From: Zhouia spongiae
GTDB lineage: Bacteria; Bacteroidota; Bacteroidia; Flavobacteriales; Flavobacteriaceae
DNA length: 64,000 nucleotides
Assembly: GCF_022760175.1 (NCBI RefSeq)
Contig: NZ_CP094326.1
Span: forward strand, 3,976,483 to 4,040,482
Direction of reading: 5' to 3'
Shown here: positions 26,235 to 35,076 of the stretch, one piece after another
Layout of the letters: each line of letters begins with the position of its first letter
Numbering within the stretch: the first letter of the stretch is position 1
Program-made: the position numbers and the translations under genes
Notes under the pieces: generated by a model
The model's database searches: none
The model's input: the letters and a program-made list of their open reading frames with translations, nothing else
What the model was told of the DNA's origin: nothing

Positions 26235-26435
26235 AATTTAAATAGTTTGTTATCACGGGCAAAAGTAACTTTTTGGTTGGTATACAGATGTTAAAAGTTA
26301 TTAAAAGTTGTTATCCTACCATCGAAAACAACAATCAAATTAATAATTGAAAGGGAGAAAATATATAGATTAAACAAAAAATCCGTAAATTTAAGAGAAC
26401 AACTTTCTGCAAATCAACAATAACAATACATCACT

Positions 26436-26885
26436 ATGAAAAAATTTATAATCCCCTTTATGGCTTTAAGTGCCCTGATCCTGATAAGTGCTAAAGGTCA
26501 CAAACAACAGCCGGATAGCCTCACACTGGAAGGTGCCTGGGAATTAGTCAGTTTCTATAATTATGGCACAGATAACCAAATTACAGATACAATACCAACT
26601 GCGGATGGTTACAGGCAAATAAAAATGTACCAGGCGGGAAAAGTAATGTGGACCCGTTATGTTCCTAAAGATTCCGTAGAGTGGTTCGGATACGGATCAT
26701 ATACAAACACTCCTGACCAGCTGATTGAAACTCTGGAGTATGGTTCAAATTCAATGATGAGGATTATTGATACCCTCAGGGTTTTTAAATTTGAACTTTT
26801 GCTTGGCGAAGAGCATTTCACCCAGATAACTGTAGACGATGAAGGCCAGCGCGTATTTTCAGAAAACTATAAGCGATTACACTAA
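26436..26885 (+). CDS. Secreted lipocalin-like protein
   Basis: A 149-residue protein with an N-terminal signal peptide (KFIIPFMALSALILISAKG). It is followed by a beta-rich domain opening LEGAWELVSFYNYG, the pattern of lipocalin-like/DUF4488-type proteins, in which a tryptophan sits in the first strand. No catalytic motif is seen. It is a single gene ended by a strong hairpin. Ligand unknown. Confidence 0.65.
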   Translation: MKKFIIPFMALSALILISAKGHKQQPDSLTLEGAWELVSFYNYGTDNQITDTIPTADGYRQIKMYQAGKVMWTRYVPKDSVEWFGYGSYTNTPDQLIETLEYGSNSMMRIIDTLRVFKFELLLGEEHFTQITVDDEGQRVFSENYKRLH

Positions 26886-26901
26886 ATGAACCAAAAAAAC
26901 C

Positions 26902-26923
26902 GGGATAAGCTTTTACTTATCCC
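26902..26923. terminator. Bidirectional terminator
   Basis: GGGATAAG (26902-26909) pairs with CTTATCCC (26916-26923) around a 6-base loop. A-rich sequence lies on both sides. It separates the convergent lipocalin-like and oxidoreductase genes. Confidence 0.85.
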
Positions 26924-26935
26924 AAAAGAATTCTT

Positions 26936-28273
26936 TTATATCACTTTTGTTTTCCCCGGAGTAGGAATTTCGTAAGAACCATTAGCCAGAGGTTTTACCG
27001 GCGGTTCTGATTTCCAGTTCAGGTTTTCCGGAATTAACGCTAGATCTGACTTTATAGCTTCATCCCACGTAATTACTTTTCCAGAATAGGTTGCCATTCG
27101 TCCAATAATAGCAGTCATCGTGCTTTTAGCGCCGTGTTCGGCATCAGCGATGACTCCTCCTTTCCTGATCGATTCAAATAACCTGTTATGCTCCTGCTGG
27201 TAAGGGTTCGGGTCATTAAACCCAACATATTTATAAACTTCCTTTCCATCGAGGCCTTTGATGTAAGTAGCTCCTGCATCGTTAGTTTCAATGAATCCTT
27301 TAGTCCCCTGAAACACCTCACCCACTTTGTACATGGTACCAGGTTGATGACGACATTGACTTGAAACGACGGCTCCGTTTGCATATTTAAACTCAACAAA
27401 ATGATGGTCAAAGATTTCTCCGTGATCTTTCCCTGTTCTCACTTGTCGTCCTCCCATACCCTGAGCAGATACCGGATAATCGCCAACAAACCAATTTGCG
27501 ATATCAATATTATGGATATGTTGTTCCAGGATATGATCACCGCACAACCAATTGAAATAATACCAATTCCTCATCTGGTATTCCAATTCCGATTGTTCCG
27601 GCTGTCGCTTTCTGACCCATACGCCTCCACCATTCCAATACACCTGACCCGATACAATTTGTCCAACAGCACCCTGGTCTATCTTGTTTGCCATGTCGAT
27701 ATAGTTGTTTTGGTACCTGCGTTGGAGCCCTACCACGACATTCAGCTTTTTCTCTTTAGCCAACCTGGCCATTTCTAATACTTTCCGGACCCCCGGAACA
27801 TCTGTTGCCACCGGTTTTTCCATAAAGACGTGTTTTCCGGTTTTTATTGCATACTCAAAATGCTGAGGCCTAAACCCCGGTGGGGTCGTTAAAATAACCA
27901 CATCGGCCAAGTCCATAGCTTTCCGGGCTGCATCAAACCCGACAAACTGATTTTTGTCTTTTACTTTGACCTTTTTTGTTCCTTCAAACTCTTTTAATAA
28001 ATTTTTCAAACTCGATTGCAGCCTATCTTCAAAAGCATCGGCCATAGCTACCAACTCTACATTCTCATCTGCTTTCAGAGCCTGAGCTGCAGCCCCGGTG
28101 CCTCTTCCTCCGCAACCAATAAGGGCCAGCTTTAGCTTCTTATCATTGAGTACATTCACCATTCCCTGCATTTGTGAAATGGGCAACATCATCCCTCCTA
28201 CAAGAAGTGAAGTACTTTTACAAAAATTCCTTCTGGATTGTGCTTTTTTAGCTGATTCATTAAAATCGTTCAT
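26936..28273 (-). CDS. Gfo/Idh/MocA-family oxidoreductase with export signal
   Basis: About 445 residues from the ATG at 28273 (MNDFNESAKKAQ). Residues 14-40 contain SRRNFCKSTSLLVGGMMLP, a twin-arginine-type signal, so the enzyme probably acts in the periplasm after folding with its cofactor. The NAD(P) loop is ALIGCGGRGTGAAA and the family motif EKPVATDVPGVRKVL is present. The C-terminal substrate domain is of the Gfo/Idh type; its sugar substrate is unknown. The longer in-frame start at 28318 would overlap the upstream SUMF1-like gene. The two genes are 20 bases apart and form an operon. Confidence 0.87.
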   Translation of the reverse strand: MNDFNESAKKAQSRRNFCKSTSLLVGGMMLPISQMQGMVNVLNDKKLKLALIGCGGRGTGAAAQALKADENVELVAMADAFEDRLQSSLKNLLKEFEGTKKVKVKDKNQFVGFDAARKAMDLADVVILTTPPGFRPQHFEYAIKTGKHVFMEKPVATDVPGVRKVLEMARLAKEKKLNVVVGLQRRYQNNYIDMANKIDQGAVGQIVSGQVYWNGGGVWVRKRQPEQSELEYQMRNWYYFNWLCGDHILEQHIHNIDIANWFVGDYPVSAQGMGGRQVRTGKDHGEIFDHHFVEFKYANGAVVSSQCRHQPGTMYKVGEVFQGTKGFIETNDAGATYIKGLDGKEVYKYVGFNDPNPYQQEHNRLFESIRKGGVIADAEHGAKSTMTAIIGRMATYSGKVITWDEAIKSDLALIPENLNWKSEPPVKPLANGSYEIPTPGKTKVI

Positions 28274-28293
28274 AATTTTATTTTTTGATCTAT

Positions 28294-29277
28294 TTATTCT
28301 ATCTCTTTTGGTCCCCAATACTTTTCGTATTCACTTTGATCAGGAGGCGTTAGTACTCTCACAATCCTAAACCCTACAAAAGGGGCATCCGTATGCCACC
28401 ATTTGCTTTTTGGAAATTGAGGATCCCTTCTTTTCCAATCCGGGGTGGAAGGTAACCGCATTGCACTGCGAAGTTGTTTTCTGTCATCTATCCAGGATCC
28501 TCCGCGTACAACTGTCGGATATTCGCTTTCGGGAAAGACAACGGGGTTTTCACGATTCTTCTTCTTCCTTTTTTTATAAGCATCTTCCTGATAGCCGTCC
28601 AAAACCAATTCTGCTACATTGCCATGCATATCATACAGCCCCCACGCATTCGGTTTCTTTTCGCCGACCTTATGGTAAGTGCCATTACTATTTTCCTTAT
28701 ACCAGGCATGGTCTCCTATGCTTTCTGCTGTTTCAAAAGAATATTCTGTTTCCGATCCTGCCCGGCATGCATATTCCCATTCAGCTTCTGTAGGCAACCT
28801 GTAAAAATGTCCTGTCTTGGCTGAGAGCCATTCACAAAATTTAGACGCAGCCAGATGCGTCACGTTTACAATAGGCAGTCCAGAACCTGTACCCATACCT
28901 AAACTCATATCAACATAAGGGATGGTTGCCCCGGAAATAGCATCTGCCTCAAGTGTCACTTCATTTCCTTTGGATTTGTTTTCTTCTCCGTCAATTTCCC
29001 TGTTTAAATAGAGATAAAACAGCTCCCAGGTTATTTCATATTTGGACATCCAGAACGGAGATATTTTCACCTCGCCGGCAGGAAACTCATCTGAATTGGC
29101 ATTATTATCCGAATCTTTACTCCCCATGGCAAAGTTTCCTTCAGGTATAGAAATCATTTCTATCGTTAAATCAGATCCTGCTATGCTCTGAGTATAATTT
29201 TCGCTTTTTTGTCCTATGGATAAATTAGCTAGTAAAAAAGTTATTAATATTAAAGATGAGTTTTTAGATATTTTCAT
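28294..29277 (-). CDS. Formylglycine-generating-enzyme/SUMF1-domain protein, secreted
   Basis: A 327-residue protein with a signal peptide (SSLILITFLLANLSIGQ). A SUMF1 domain follows: EMISIPEGNFAMGS near residue 40, FWMSKYEITWELF, YRLPTEAEWEYACRAG, the motif GLYDMHGNVAELVLDGY, and the C-terminal VRGGSWIDD and FVGFRIVR. True formylglycine-generating enzymes have an active-site cysteine pair after the VRGGS segment; none is seen here. It is therefore more likely a non-catalytic or sugar-binding SUMF1 relative. It is co-transcribed with the oxidoreductase downstream. Confidence 0.85.
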   Translation of the reverse strand: MKISKNSSLILITFLLANLSIGQKSENYTQSIAGSDLTIEMISIPEGNFAMGSKDSDNNANSDEFPAGEVKISPFWMSKYEITWELFYLYLNREIDGEENKSKGNEVTLEADAISGATIPYVDMSLGMGTGSGLPIVNVTHLAASKFCEWLSAKTGHFYRLPTEAEWEYACRAGSETEYSFETAESIGDHAWYKENSNGTYHKVGEKKPNAWGLYDMHGNVAELVLDGYQEDAYKKRKKKNRENPVVFPESEYPTVVRGGSWIDDRKQLRSAMRLPSTPDWKRRDPQFPKSKWWHTDAPFVGFRIVRVLTPPDQSEYEKYWGPKEIE

Positions 29278-29385
29278 TTAGAATTCTTTATTTTAAAACC
29301 TGTTCTAAAATGCATCTTTTTTATTAAAAAAGCAACAAATCAAAAGAATATAACATATTATAGAAATAAAAGAAAAGAAAATCTA

Positions 29386-30771
29386 TTATGATTCTAGATT
29401 TACTGTTAATACCTCATAAAGGCGAGGGATGTAAACATTGAAATTGTATTTTTCCTGAATTTCCTTTTTAAACTGTTCTATTACCTGTGCTTCTCCGTGG
29501 ACCAGGTAAATGGTTTCCGGATTTTTTTTAAGACCTGATAACCAGCCTGATAACTCCTCCCGGTCGGCATGAGCTGATAATGATGATATGTACTCTATAC
29601 GTGCATTTACAGCATAGTTCCTTCCAAAAAACCTGAGTTCTTTTTTACGATCCAGCAAATCCCGCCCCCTTGTTCCTTCTGCCTGGTATCCTACCAGTAA
29701 AACTGTAGTACCTTCTTTACCTATCAGTTGTTGCAAATACGTTAATACGCGTCCTCCGGTAACCATTCCGCTTCCTGCGATAACTATTTTAGGCCGGTTG
29801 CTGTCTATGATTTCCCAGGTCTCCCTGTAAGATGAGACTATCCGTACATGATTAATCATTGCCTTAAATTCGTCAACATCTATTTTGTGCCATGTACCGT
29901 ATGTAAGAAATACATCCAAGACACGATCTCCCATAGGGCTGTCGATAATAATCGGAATATCGGGTATTTTGTTTTTTTTATAAAGTCTCCATAATATTAT
30001 TAGTAGCGTTTGAGCCCGTTCGACAGCAAAACTGGGGATGATTAAATTTCCTCTTCGGTAAATCGTATCATTAATAATTTTCACCAATTGATCTTCTACA
30101 TTTTCTTGAGGATGTGAACGATCACCATAGGTAGATTCTAAAAAAAGATAGTCTGCCTTTTCAGGTTTATCAGGTTCATAAAGTAAAACATCTTGTTTTC
30201 TGCCTATATCACCAGAGAAAACAAAACTTTTTCCGCAGATATCTATTTCTATAAAAGTGGCCCCAAGAATATGACCATTATATCTGAATCGGGCAGATAT
30301 CTTTCGCGACAAAGCAATCCATTCATCTTTACACTGCACATCAAAAAGACTAAGCGTGGCAGTTACATCTTCGAGGGTATACAATGGCAGCGCAGGATTA
30401 TGTTTCGAATACCCCTCTTCATTGGCCTTTTTGGCTTCCTCCTCCTGAATTTTAGCACTGTCTTCAAGAATTATTTTGGTAATGGCCAATGTTGGGGCTG
30501 TTCCTAAAATACGTCCTTTAAAACCCTGAGCCACCAATCTGGGCAAGTAACCTACATGATCTAGATGCCCATGCGTTATTAGTACATAATCTATCTGAGA
30601 TGCTTCATATGGAAGGTGCTTCCAGTTCTCTTCTCTTAGGAGTTTTTCTCCCTGAAAAAAGCCACAGTCTACCATAAAAACGCAATCATCAGCCTCTAAA
30701 AGATATTTAGAACCTGTTACTGTTCCGGCGGCTCCGAGAAAATGGATTTTAACCTCTTTATTGCCCATCAA
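29386..30771 (-). CDS. Metallo-beta-lactamase/beta-CASP RNase-like protein
   Basis: A 461-residue protein. The metallo-beta-lactamase core has the zinc-binding motif THGHLDH at residues 66-72. A beta-CASP domain follows (FAVERAQTLLIIL, then PIIIDSPMG) and an RMMBL C-terminal segment (LSAHADREELSGWL, then IYLVHGE). This layout is that of bacterial homologues of the CPSF73/Int11 RNA endonucleases, so it probably cleaves or trims RNA in the cytoplasm. Its start overlaps the stop of the ATP-cone gene by 4 bases, making the two translationally coupled. Confidence 0.9.
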   Translation of the reverse strand: MMGNKEVKIHFLGAAGTVTGSKYLLEADDCVFMVDCGFFQGEKLLREENWKHLPYEASQIDYVLITHGHLDHVGYLPRLVAQGFKGRILGTAPTLAITKIILEDSAKIQEEEAKKANEEGYSKHNPALPLYTLEDVTATLSLFDVQCKDEWIALSRKISARFRYNGHILGATFIEIDICGKSFVFSGDIGRKQDVLLYEPDKPEKADYLFLESTYGDRSHPQENVEDQLVKIINDTIYRRGNLIIPSFAVERAQTLLIILWRLYKKNKIPDIPIIIDSPMGDRVLDVFLTYGTWHKIDVDEFKAMINHVRIVSSYRETWEIIDSNRPKIVIAGSGMVTGGRVLTYLQQLIGKEGTTVLLVGYQAEGTRGRDLLDRKKELRFFGRNYAVNARIEYISSLSAHADREELSGWLSGLKKNPETIYLVHGEAQVIEQFKKEIQEKYNFNVYIPRLYEVLTVNLES

Positions 30772-31604
30772 TTACACAGTTGTTTCATATCCGAAATAAT
30801 ACGATCTTTCCTTTCATCTGATACGCCCATATGGTCTAACATAAACTCCTGTGTTATCAGATCGCGACACAAAACTATTCCATGTTCTAAAAGGAAATCT
30901 TTTTCTCTTCTGGATAAAAGCGTAGAACACGTAACCGGGTGCAGCCCCAGTCGATTGATCCTTTCCTTCAAACTATTGGCTGCCGGATAATCCCAGCTCA
31001 TCAGGTACAAGCCTGCACATTCTCCGTACTGAATAGCATCTTTTGTAAAGCGGGTATTTGTTACTACCCATCCTTCTTTTAATCTTTTAGTATTATTTGA
31101 ATTCCATTTGCGTTGTATGTCTTTGTATCTGGAATTTATGTATAATGGAATCTTAACATCACATTTATTTGATGGATCGGAATGAAATTTACACTCTACC
31201 ATATATACTGAGTTATTTTTGTATGCTAAAACATCGACTTCATGATCTACACAGGCGCCCTCTACAATAGCCCCAATGGTACATTCGTACCCTGAATATT
31301 TAAGAATGTTCCCTATAAATTTTTCGAAAGGAAATCCGGTAGGGCCAAGTTCATATATAGCCTTTTTTAATTTATACTTCGAGGCATATACCGACCTGTT
31401 CTTTTTCAACATGGCATAAGCCCGGTTATAAATTTCCTCAGTGGTAATACCCGCATATAACTCATCACTCACAGTATCAACAATTGTAGAAATTAATTCA
31501 TGTTCAGCCCCAGTATGTCTTAAAGAAGCCCTTAGTTTATCAAAAGAAAAACCCACTTCTTCTCCCGAACGTTTCAGTACTTTGAAGCTCTTTTCTTTTT
31601 CCAT
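30768..31604 (-). CDS. ATP-cone domain fused to a PD-(D/E)XK endonuclease-like domain
   Basis: A 278-residue protein. Residues 5-90 match an ATP-cone (VLKRSGEEVGFSFDKLRASLRH; GITTEEIYNRAYAMLKK), a nucleotide-sensing module known from NrdR and ribonucleotide reductase. Residues 92-200 form a restriction-endonuclease-like domain. It has FEKFIGNILKYSGY and the catalytic triad arrangement Asp124, Glu137 and Lys139 (HEVDVLAY, then YMVECKFH). A C-terminal helical region of about 75 residues follows. It may be a nuclease gated by ATP/dATP. It lies between an eRF1-like gene and the beta-CASP nuclease gene. Confidence 0.82.
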   Translation of the reverse strand: MEKEKSFKVLKRSGEEVGFSFDKLRASLRHTGAEHELISTIVDTVSDELYAGITTEEIYNRAYAMLKKNRSVYASKYKLKKAIYELGPTGFPFEKFIGNILKYSGYECTIGAIVEGACVDHEVDVLAYKNNSVYMVECKFHSDPSNKCDVKIPLYINSRYKDIQRKWNSNNTKRLKEGWVVTNTRFTKDAIQYGECAGLYLMSWDYPAANSLKERINRLGLHPVTCSTLLSRREKDFLLEHGIVLCRDLITQEFMLDHMGVSDERKDRIISDMKQLCN

Positions 31605-31623
31605 GCTAAAAAATTGTATGGTT

Positions 31624-32031
31624 TTATGGCTTGTAATAATCTGTTATCAGAGCCATAAGCTGATTTTCGGTCATGCTGTCTGCTTTTTCAACTCCTCTTA
31701 TTTTTGAAGCTAGCGATTTGTAGTGTAGCTCTATATATTTAGCTAATTTTAAATTTGTATCGGCTGGCCCAAACAGCGCTACCGCATCTGCATTTTGCAA
31801 CTTACGCACTATCTCATCGAAGTATCTTTTTAGCTGGTGTTTTTCTCGTTCGGTATATTTACTGTCCTGAACTACATCTTGAGGCCCCCATTTGGTTTTT
31901 GATCGGGAACCACCTCCGGGATGGTAATTTTCTACGTCTGAGTTAACGACTTCTACACTTTTATCTGCTCCGTTAATGGATACAACATACGCTTTCATTT
32001 TATCAATCCAAATTCCAATATTCGTTGCCAT
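31624..32031 (-). CDS. Bacterial eRF1-like (baeRF/translational-machinery-type) small protein
   Basis: About 135 residues from the ATG at 32031 (MATNIGIWID); an in-frame ATG at 32046 adds five residues. The N-terminal strand pattern GIWIDKMKAYVVSI is followed by a basic loop HPGGGSRSKTKWGPQDV. A C-terminal alpha/beta segment, QLKRYFDEIVRKL and ADAVALFGPADTNLKLAKYI, resembles the eRF1 C-terminal fold. Such single-domain relatives of release factor eRF1/Dom34 are thought to touch the ribosome, but their function is largely unknown. The 20-base gap to the ATP-cone gene implies an operon. Confidence 0.65.
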   Translation of the reverse strand: MATNIGIWIDKMKAYVVSINGADKSVEVVNSDVENYHPGGGSRSKTKWGPQDVVQDSKYTEREKHQLKRYFDEIVRKLQNADAVALFGPADTNLKLAKYIELHYKSLASKIRGVEKADSMTENQLMALITDYYKP

Positions 32032-32151
32032 AACTCCAATTTTCAAATGTTACTATTAAATTTAAAGGGCTGTCATCAAATTTAGGATATTTCAGGCAGG
32101 CACAAAATGACATTCGTCAACCATAAACAACTTATTATCAATACCATAAAA

Positions 32152-32769
32152 TTACAATTTGGAATTAAGACTTAAAAATTTATGATAGTCTTCAGGGGTA
32201 TCTATATCGTCTAAGCATTCAGAATCTCCCGGAGTCTCAACATTCATTTTATGGGTTTTATTGAGAATACTACGCGCTCCTTTATCTCCTTCCAACTGCA
32301 TCAATAACTTAAAGTAAGCCGAAGGAAAAAGCGCAGGCACACCATACCTATATTGATATTTGGAAGCAATAATTTTATCCGGCTTTTGTTTAAATAATCT
32401 GATCATATTATTTAAGTATACTTCATCTACTTTGGGTTGATCGCTCAGCATAATAAGTATCCCGTCAAGTTGTTCTTTTGTTGAACACATATGTTTTACT
32501 CCAGCTGCTATGCTCGATCCAAGTCCCTTCTCCCAATCAGCATTGTAGATAACCTCTGCACCGGATCGCTTTATATCTTTCTGAATTTCCTCTGCTTTTG
32601 CTCCTAAAACACAATATATTTTACCAGCCTTCGATTTTGCAGCATTACCCACTATTACCGATATCATTTTTTGATTACCAACAGCTAATAATTGTTTAGG
32701 TGCTCCCATTCTTGAGGAACTACCTGCTGCTAATATGAGGATGGCTATATTATTCAATCCTGGATACAA
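32152..32769 (-). CDS. MocA-like molybdopterin cytidylyltransferase-family protein
   Basis: A 205-residue nucleotidyltransferase with the family's N-terminal motif ILAAGSSSRMGAPKQLL, in which Gly, Arg and Lys bind the nucleotide. Further motifs are ILIMLSDQPKVD (metal Asp) and YGVPALFPSAYF. In the MocA/MobA family this domain transfers CMP or GMP to molybdopterin. Its start overlaps the end of the XdhC gene by 20 bases. MocA and XdhC together normally serve xanthine-dehydrogenase-type enzymes; none is encoded in this window. Confidence 0.83.
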   Translation of the reverse strand: MYPGLNNIAILILAAGSSSRMGAPKQLLAVGNQKMISVIVGNAAKSKAGKIYCVLGAKAEEIQKDIKRSGAEVIYNADWEKGLGSSIAAGVKHMCSTKEQLDGILIMLSDQPKVDEVYLNNMIRLFKQKPDKIIASKYQYRYGVPALFPSAYFKLLMQLEGDKGARSILNKTHKMNVETPGDSECLDDIDTPEDYHKFLSLNSKL

Positions 32770-33772
32770 AATTGTTATTCAAGTTTCTTAAAGAGGAAGG
32801 AGATTTATCTCTGGTTATGCATAAGATCTCCGAAAGGATTGACAAAGCAATCTCTTCCGGTGTCTCTGAGCCTATATTCAATCCGGCAGGACTGTATACT
32901 TTCTCAAAAAAAGTAAGCGATACGTCAGGAACATAGTTTAATATTTCATCCTGTAAACGCTCCCACCTCCTTGAGGATCCCAGAAGTCCCAAATAGCAAA
33001 ACTGTAAGTTATGAAGCTTTATCAGATACTGAAGGTCCAGTGCATAATTATGATTCATCAATACGATTGCTGTCTGCAGGTCTGAATCAGACAGGTCCGC
33101 TGTATCCGGATTTTCAGCCAATACTCTGGTCGCCCCCGGAAAATCAGATAACGACTTAGGGTCTTTCATAGACGACACTACTGTAACTTCCCATCCAATC
33201 AGTGAAGCCATCGAACAAAGCTTGACAGCATCATGCTCTGCCCCGATGATCAATAATTTAAACCTGGGATGATAATGTTGGGTGAATAATTGATTCTCTT
33301 CGTTTATTATCTTGTTTTCAGAAAACTTGTATATGTTGTTAATATCCAAAGACAGAACGGAGCCAAGACCGCCAACGGCCTCATCTTCTTTTTTAAAATA
33401 AGAATCCAGCCGAAAATGCTTTCTCGCTTCAATATGTTCCAAAAACGCATTATACAGGTCGTCAGGCACATCAAATGGTTCGATAAGGATGTATAATATC
33501 CCTTCGCAGCCCAGGCGATATCTTCCGTCGTAAGTAATTATCTTAGCCTCCCCGGTTTCAAACACAGATGCTGATCTTCTGCAAATTTCATTTTCAACAC
33601 ATCCCCCGCTAACCGCTCCGGTAGTGCTGCCATTTTCGTCGATCAGCATCCTTACGCCGGGTTTTCTGTATGACGAGCCATCCAGGTACACTATTGAAGC
33701 CAGTACACATTTACTTTTTTGTTTCTTTTTACTTCTCGCTACTTTAATAAGTCGAATGAATTCGTGTGTCAT
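32750..33772 (-). CDS. XdhC/CoxI-family molybdenum-enzyme maturation protein
   Basis: About 340 residues from the ATG at 33772 (MTHEFIRLIK); an ATG at 33787 is in frame. The N-terminal XdhC domain has CVLASIVYLDGSSYRKPGVRM and the signature GAVSGGCVENEI. The C-terminal Rossmann domain has LLIIGAEHDAVKLCSMASLIGW and YLGLLGSSRRWE. XdhC proteins hold sulfurated molybdenum cofactor and insert it into xanthine-dehydrogenase-type enzymes. It forms a two-gene operon with the MocA-like gene. The client enzyme is not in the window. Confidence 0.85.
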   Translation of the reverse strand: MTHEFIRLIKVARSKKKQKSKCVLASIVYLDGSSYRKPGVRMLIDENGSTTGAVSGGCVENEICRRSASVFETGEAKIITYDGRYRLGCEGILYILIEPFDVPDDLYNAFLEHIEARKHFRLDSYFKKEDEAVGGLGSVLSLDINNIYKFSENKIINEENQLFTQHYHPRFKLLIIGAEHDAVKLCSMASLIGWEVTVVSSMKDPKSLSDFPGATRVLAENPDTADLSDSDLQTAIVLMNHNYALDLQYLIKLHNLQFCYLGLLGSSRRWERLQDEILNYVPDVSLTFFEKVYSPAGLNIGSETPEEIALSILSEILCITRDKSPSSLRNLNNNFVSRIE

Positions 33773-34252
33773 TTTTATAAAAAACATAAATTGTCAATAC
33801 TAAAGATAGGAATATTAAATTACTTGATCCCGGAGTAACTTTTACAGTATTTGTCCTGGCATTCTAAAAGTTGAGAGAAACTGAATAACACTCCCTGTTT
33901 TTTGAGAAAACAGCTTATCCTGACAGTCATCCTGACCGTACAAGAAATCAAAACCCGGCAAAGGACCGATATTTTGCAGGTTCAAAACGAATATCCGGAA
34001 AACAAGGGGCACTCAGCATAACAGGGTATAGAAGTATCTGTAAGGAAGTAGCTGATTTTGAACAGACTTTCTGGGGTTTACTAAGGATGGTATTCGCCCT
34101 TTACTGATATTTTCAGGTCTATACTCTGCTGTTATTAACAGCATGCAAAGGTATTATCAAAACTCTTTTCATTTATACCGAAAATCAGAACTTCCAGAAC
34201 TCTGTTCCGGGAATAATTTCATACCTGACCACGATTGACTATAAGTGTAAGA
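33773..34252. other. Gene-free region upstream of the XdhC operon
   Basis: No open reading frame, RNA gene or repeat could be supported in these 480 bases. It contains the promoter region of the XdhC operon and possibly decayed coding sequence, as several short frames are interrupted. Confidence 0.6.
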
Positions 34253-34462
34253 TTTACTCGATCATCGAGATTTAAATGCTCCGACGCTTGCCCTTGTGAA
34301 AAATTTCATTGGACTTGCCCTTGTGAAATCCTCCTGAGCGGAATCTCATAGGGCTTTCGGCGAAATGTTTTGCCATGCGCCAGCTCATTCCATCGCTAAA
34401 AAGGGCTACCAGACCTTTTCTTTACACTTGGCCCTCTCGTGGGTTTGCCCCGAGGTAGTTTA
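34253..34462 (-). repeat. Dispersed intergenic repeat, copy C
   Basis: Reverse orientation relative to the other copies. Read on the minus strand it starts TAAACTACCTCGGGGCAAAC and ends with the hairpin CTCGATGATCGAG (34257-34269). It shares with copy G an extra internal block of about 60 bases (GTAAAGAAAAGGTCTGGTAG onward) that copies A, B and D lack. It also has a second, partial duplicate of the central stem. No terminator-like hairpin follows the 3' end. Confidence 0.78.
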
Positions 34463-34477
34463 CCCGGAGAATAAAAA

Positions 34478-34520
34478 ATACGGGCGCTTATGTTTACCCA
34501 AACTTACCCGGCGCCCGTAT
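34478..34520 (-). terminator. Hairpin with 23-base loop and T-run on the minus strand
   Basis: ATACGGGCGC (34478-34487) and GCGCCCGTAT (34511-34520) form a perfect 10-bp stem, followed on the minus strand by ATTTTTTATT. It is terminator-like, but the histone-like gene upstream already has its own terminator at 34677-34703, so the transcript it ends is unknown. Confidence 0.6.
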
Positions 34521-34676
34521 AGAAGTGAACATTAAATCTATTCAGGCCGAATATAGCGCTTCAAACGCAATAAGCACAGATCATAATCGATGAAATGCAC
34601 ATATATTAGATAAAATATTAAAAGGCGTATTTTACACTTATATCCTTAAAAGGGAAGGATATGATATTGAAAAGAA

Positions 34677-34703
34677 AAAGGCCGGATTATAACCCCGGCC
34701 TTT
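34677..34703 (-). terminator. Intrinsic terminator of the histone H1-like gene
   Basis: AAAGGCCGG pairs with CCGGCCTTT around a 9-base loop. On the minus strand it is followed by TTTCTTTTC. It lies 3 bases after the stop codon of the histone-like gene. Confidence 0.8.
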
Positions 34704-34706
34704 ATA

Positions 34707-34883
34707 TTATTTTTTTGACTCTTCGACAGAAACTTTTCTAAACTCTTTAAAAAGTTTACTCAATTCTAAAGCTGATTTTCGTGCTCTTGTTCCTGCAGCT
34801 TTGTTTCCTTTTTCAACTTGTAATGTTGCTTCGCTTTTGAAAGTTTCAATTTCTGATTCAATTCTTTCTAATAAATCTTTCAT
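34707..34883 (-). CDS. Histone H1-like small basic protein
   Basis: A 58-residue protein: it starts MKDLLERIESEIETFKSE, continues VEKGNKAAGTRARKSALELS and ends KVSVEESKK. The central NKAAGTRARK motif and the lysine-rich end match the Bacteroidetes 'histone H1' family of small DNA-binding proteins, related in name to chlamydial Hc1. It is predicted to be helical and to bind DNA as a nucleoid protein. Its terminator follows the stop codon directly, which supports a real single-gene transcript. Confidence 0.88.
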   Translation of the reverse strand: MKDLLERIESEIETFKSEATLQVEKGNKAAGTRARKSALELSKLFKEFRKVSVEESKK

Positions 34884-35076
34884 GAAATTACGTGTTTTAA
34901 ATTATAGTGCTAAAATAAATTTATTTGGCATTTATAAGGCTTGATTTTAAAAGAAAAATTCAACAAGTACACAGAATGCGAGCTAACTTATTTAATATCA
35001 ATCCATATGATTTTTCTTTAAAAAGCACAATTTGCAGTTCTTCATAATCAAATTAGATAAATTTCAGCAAATTATG

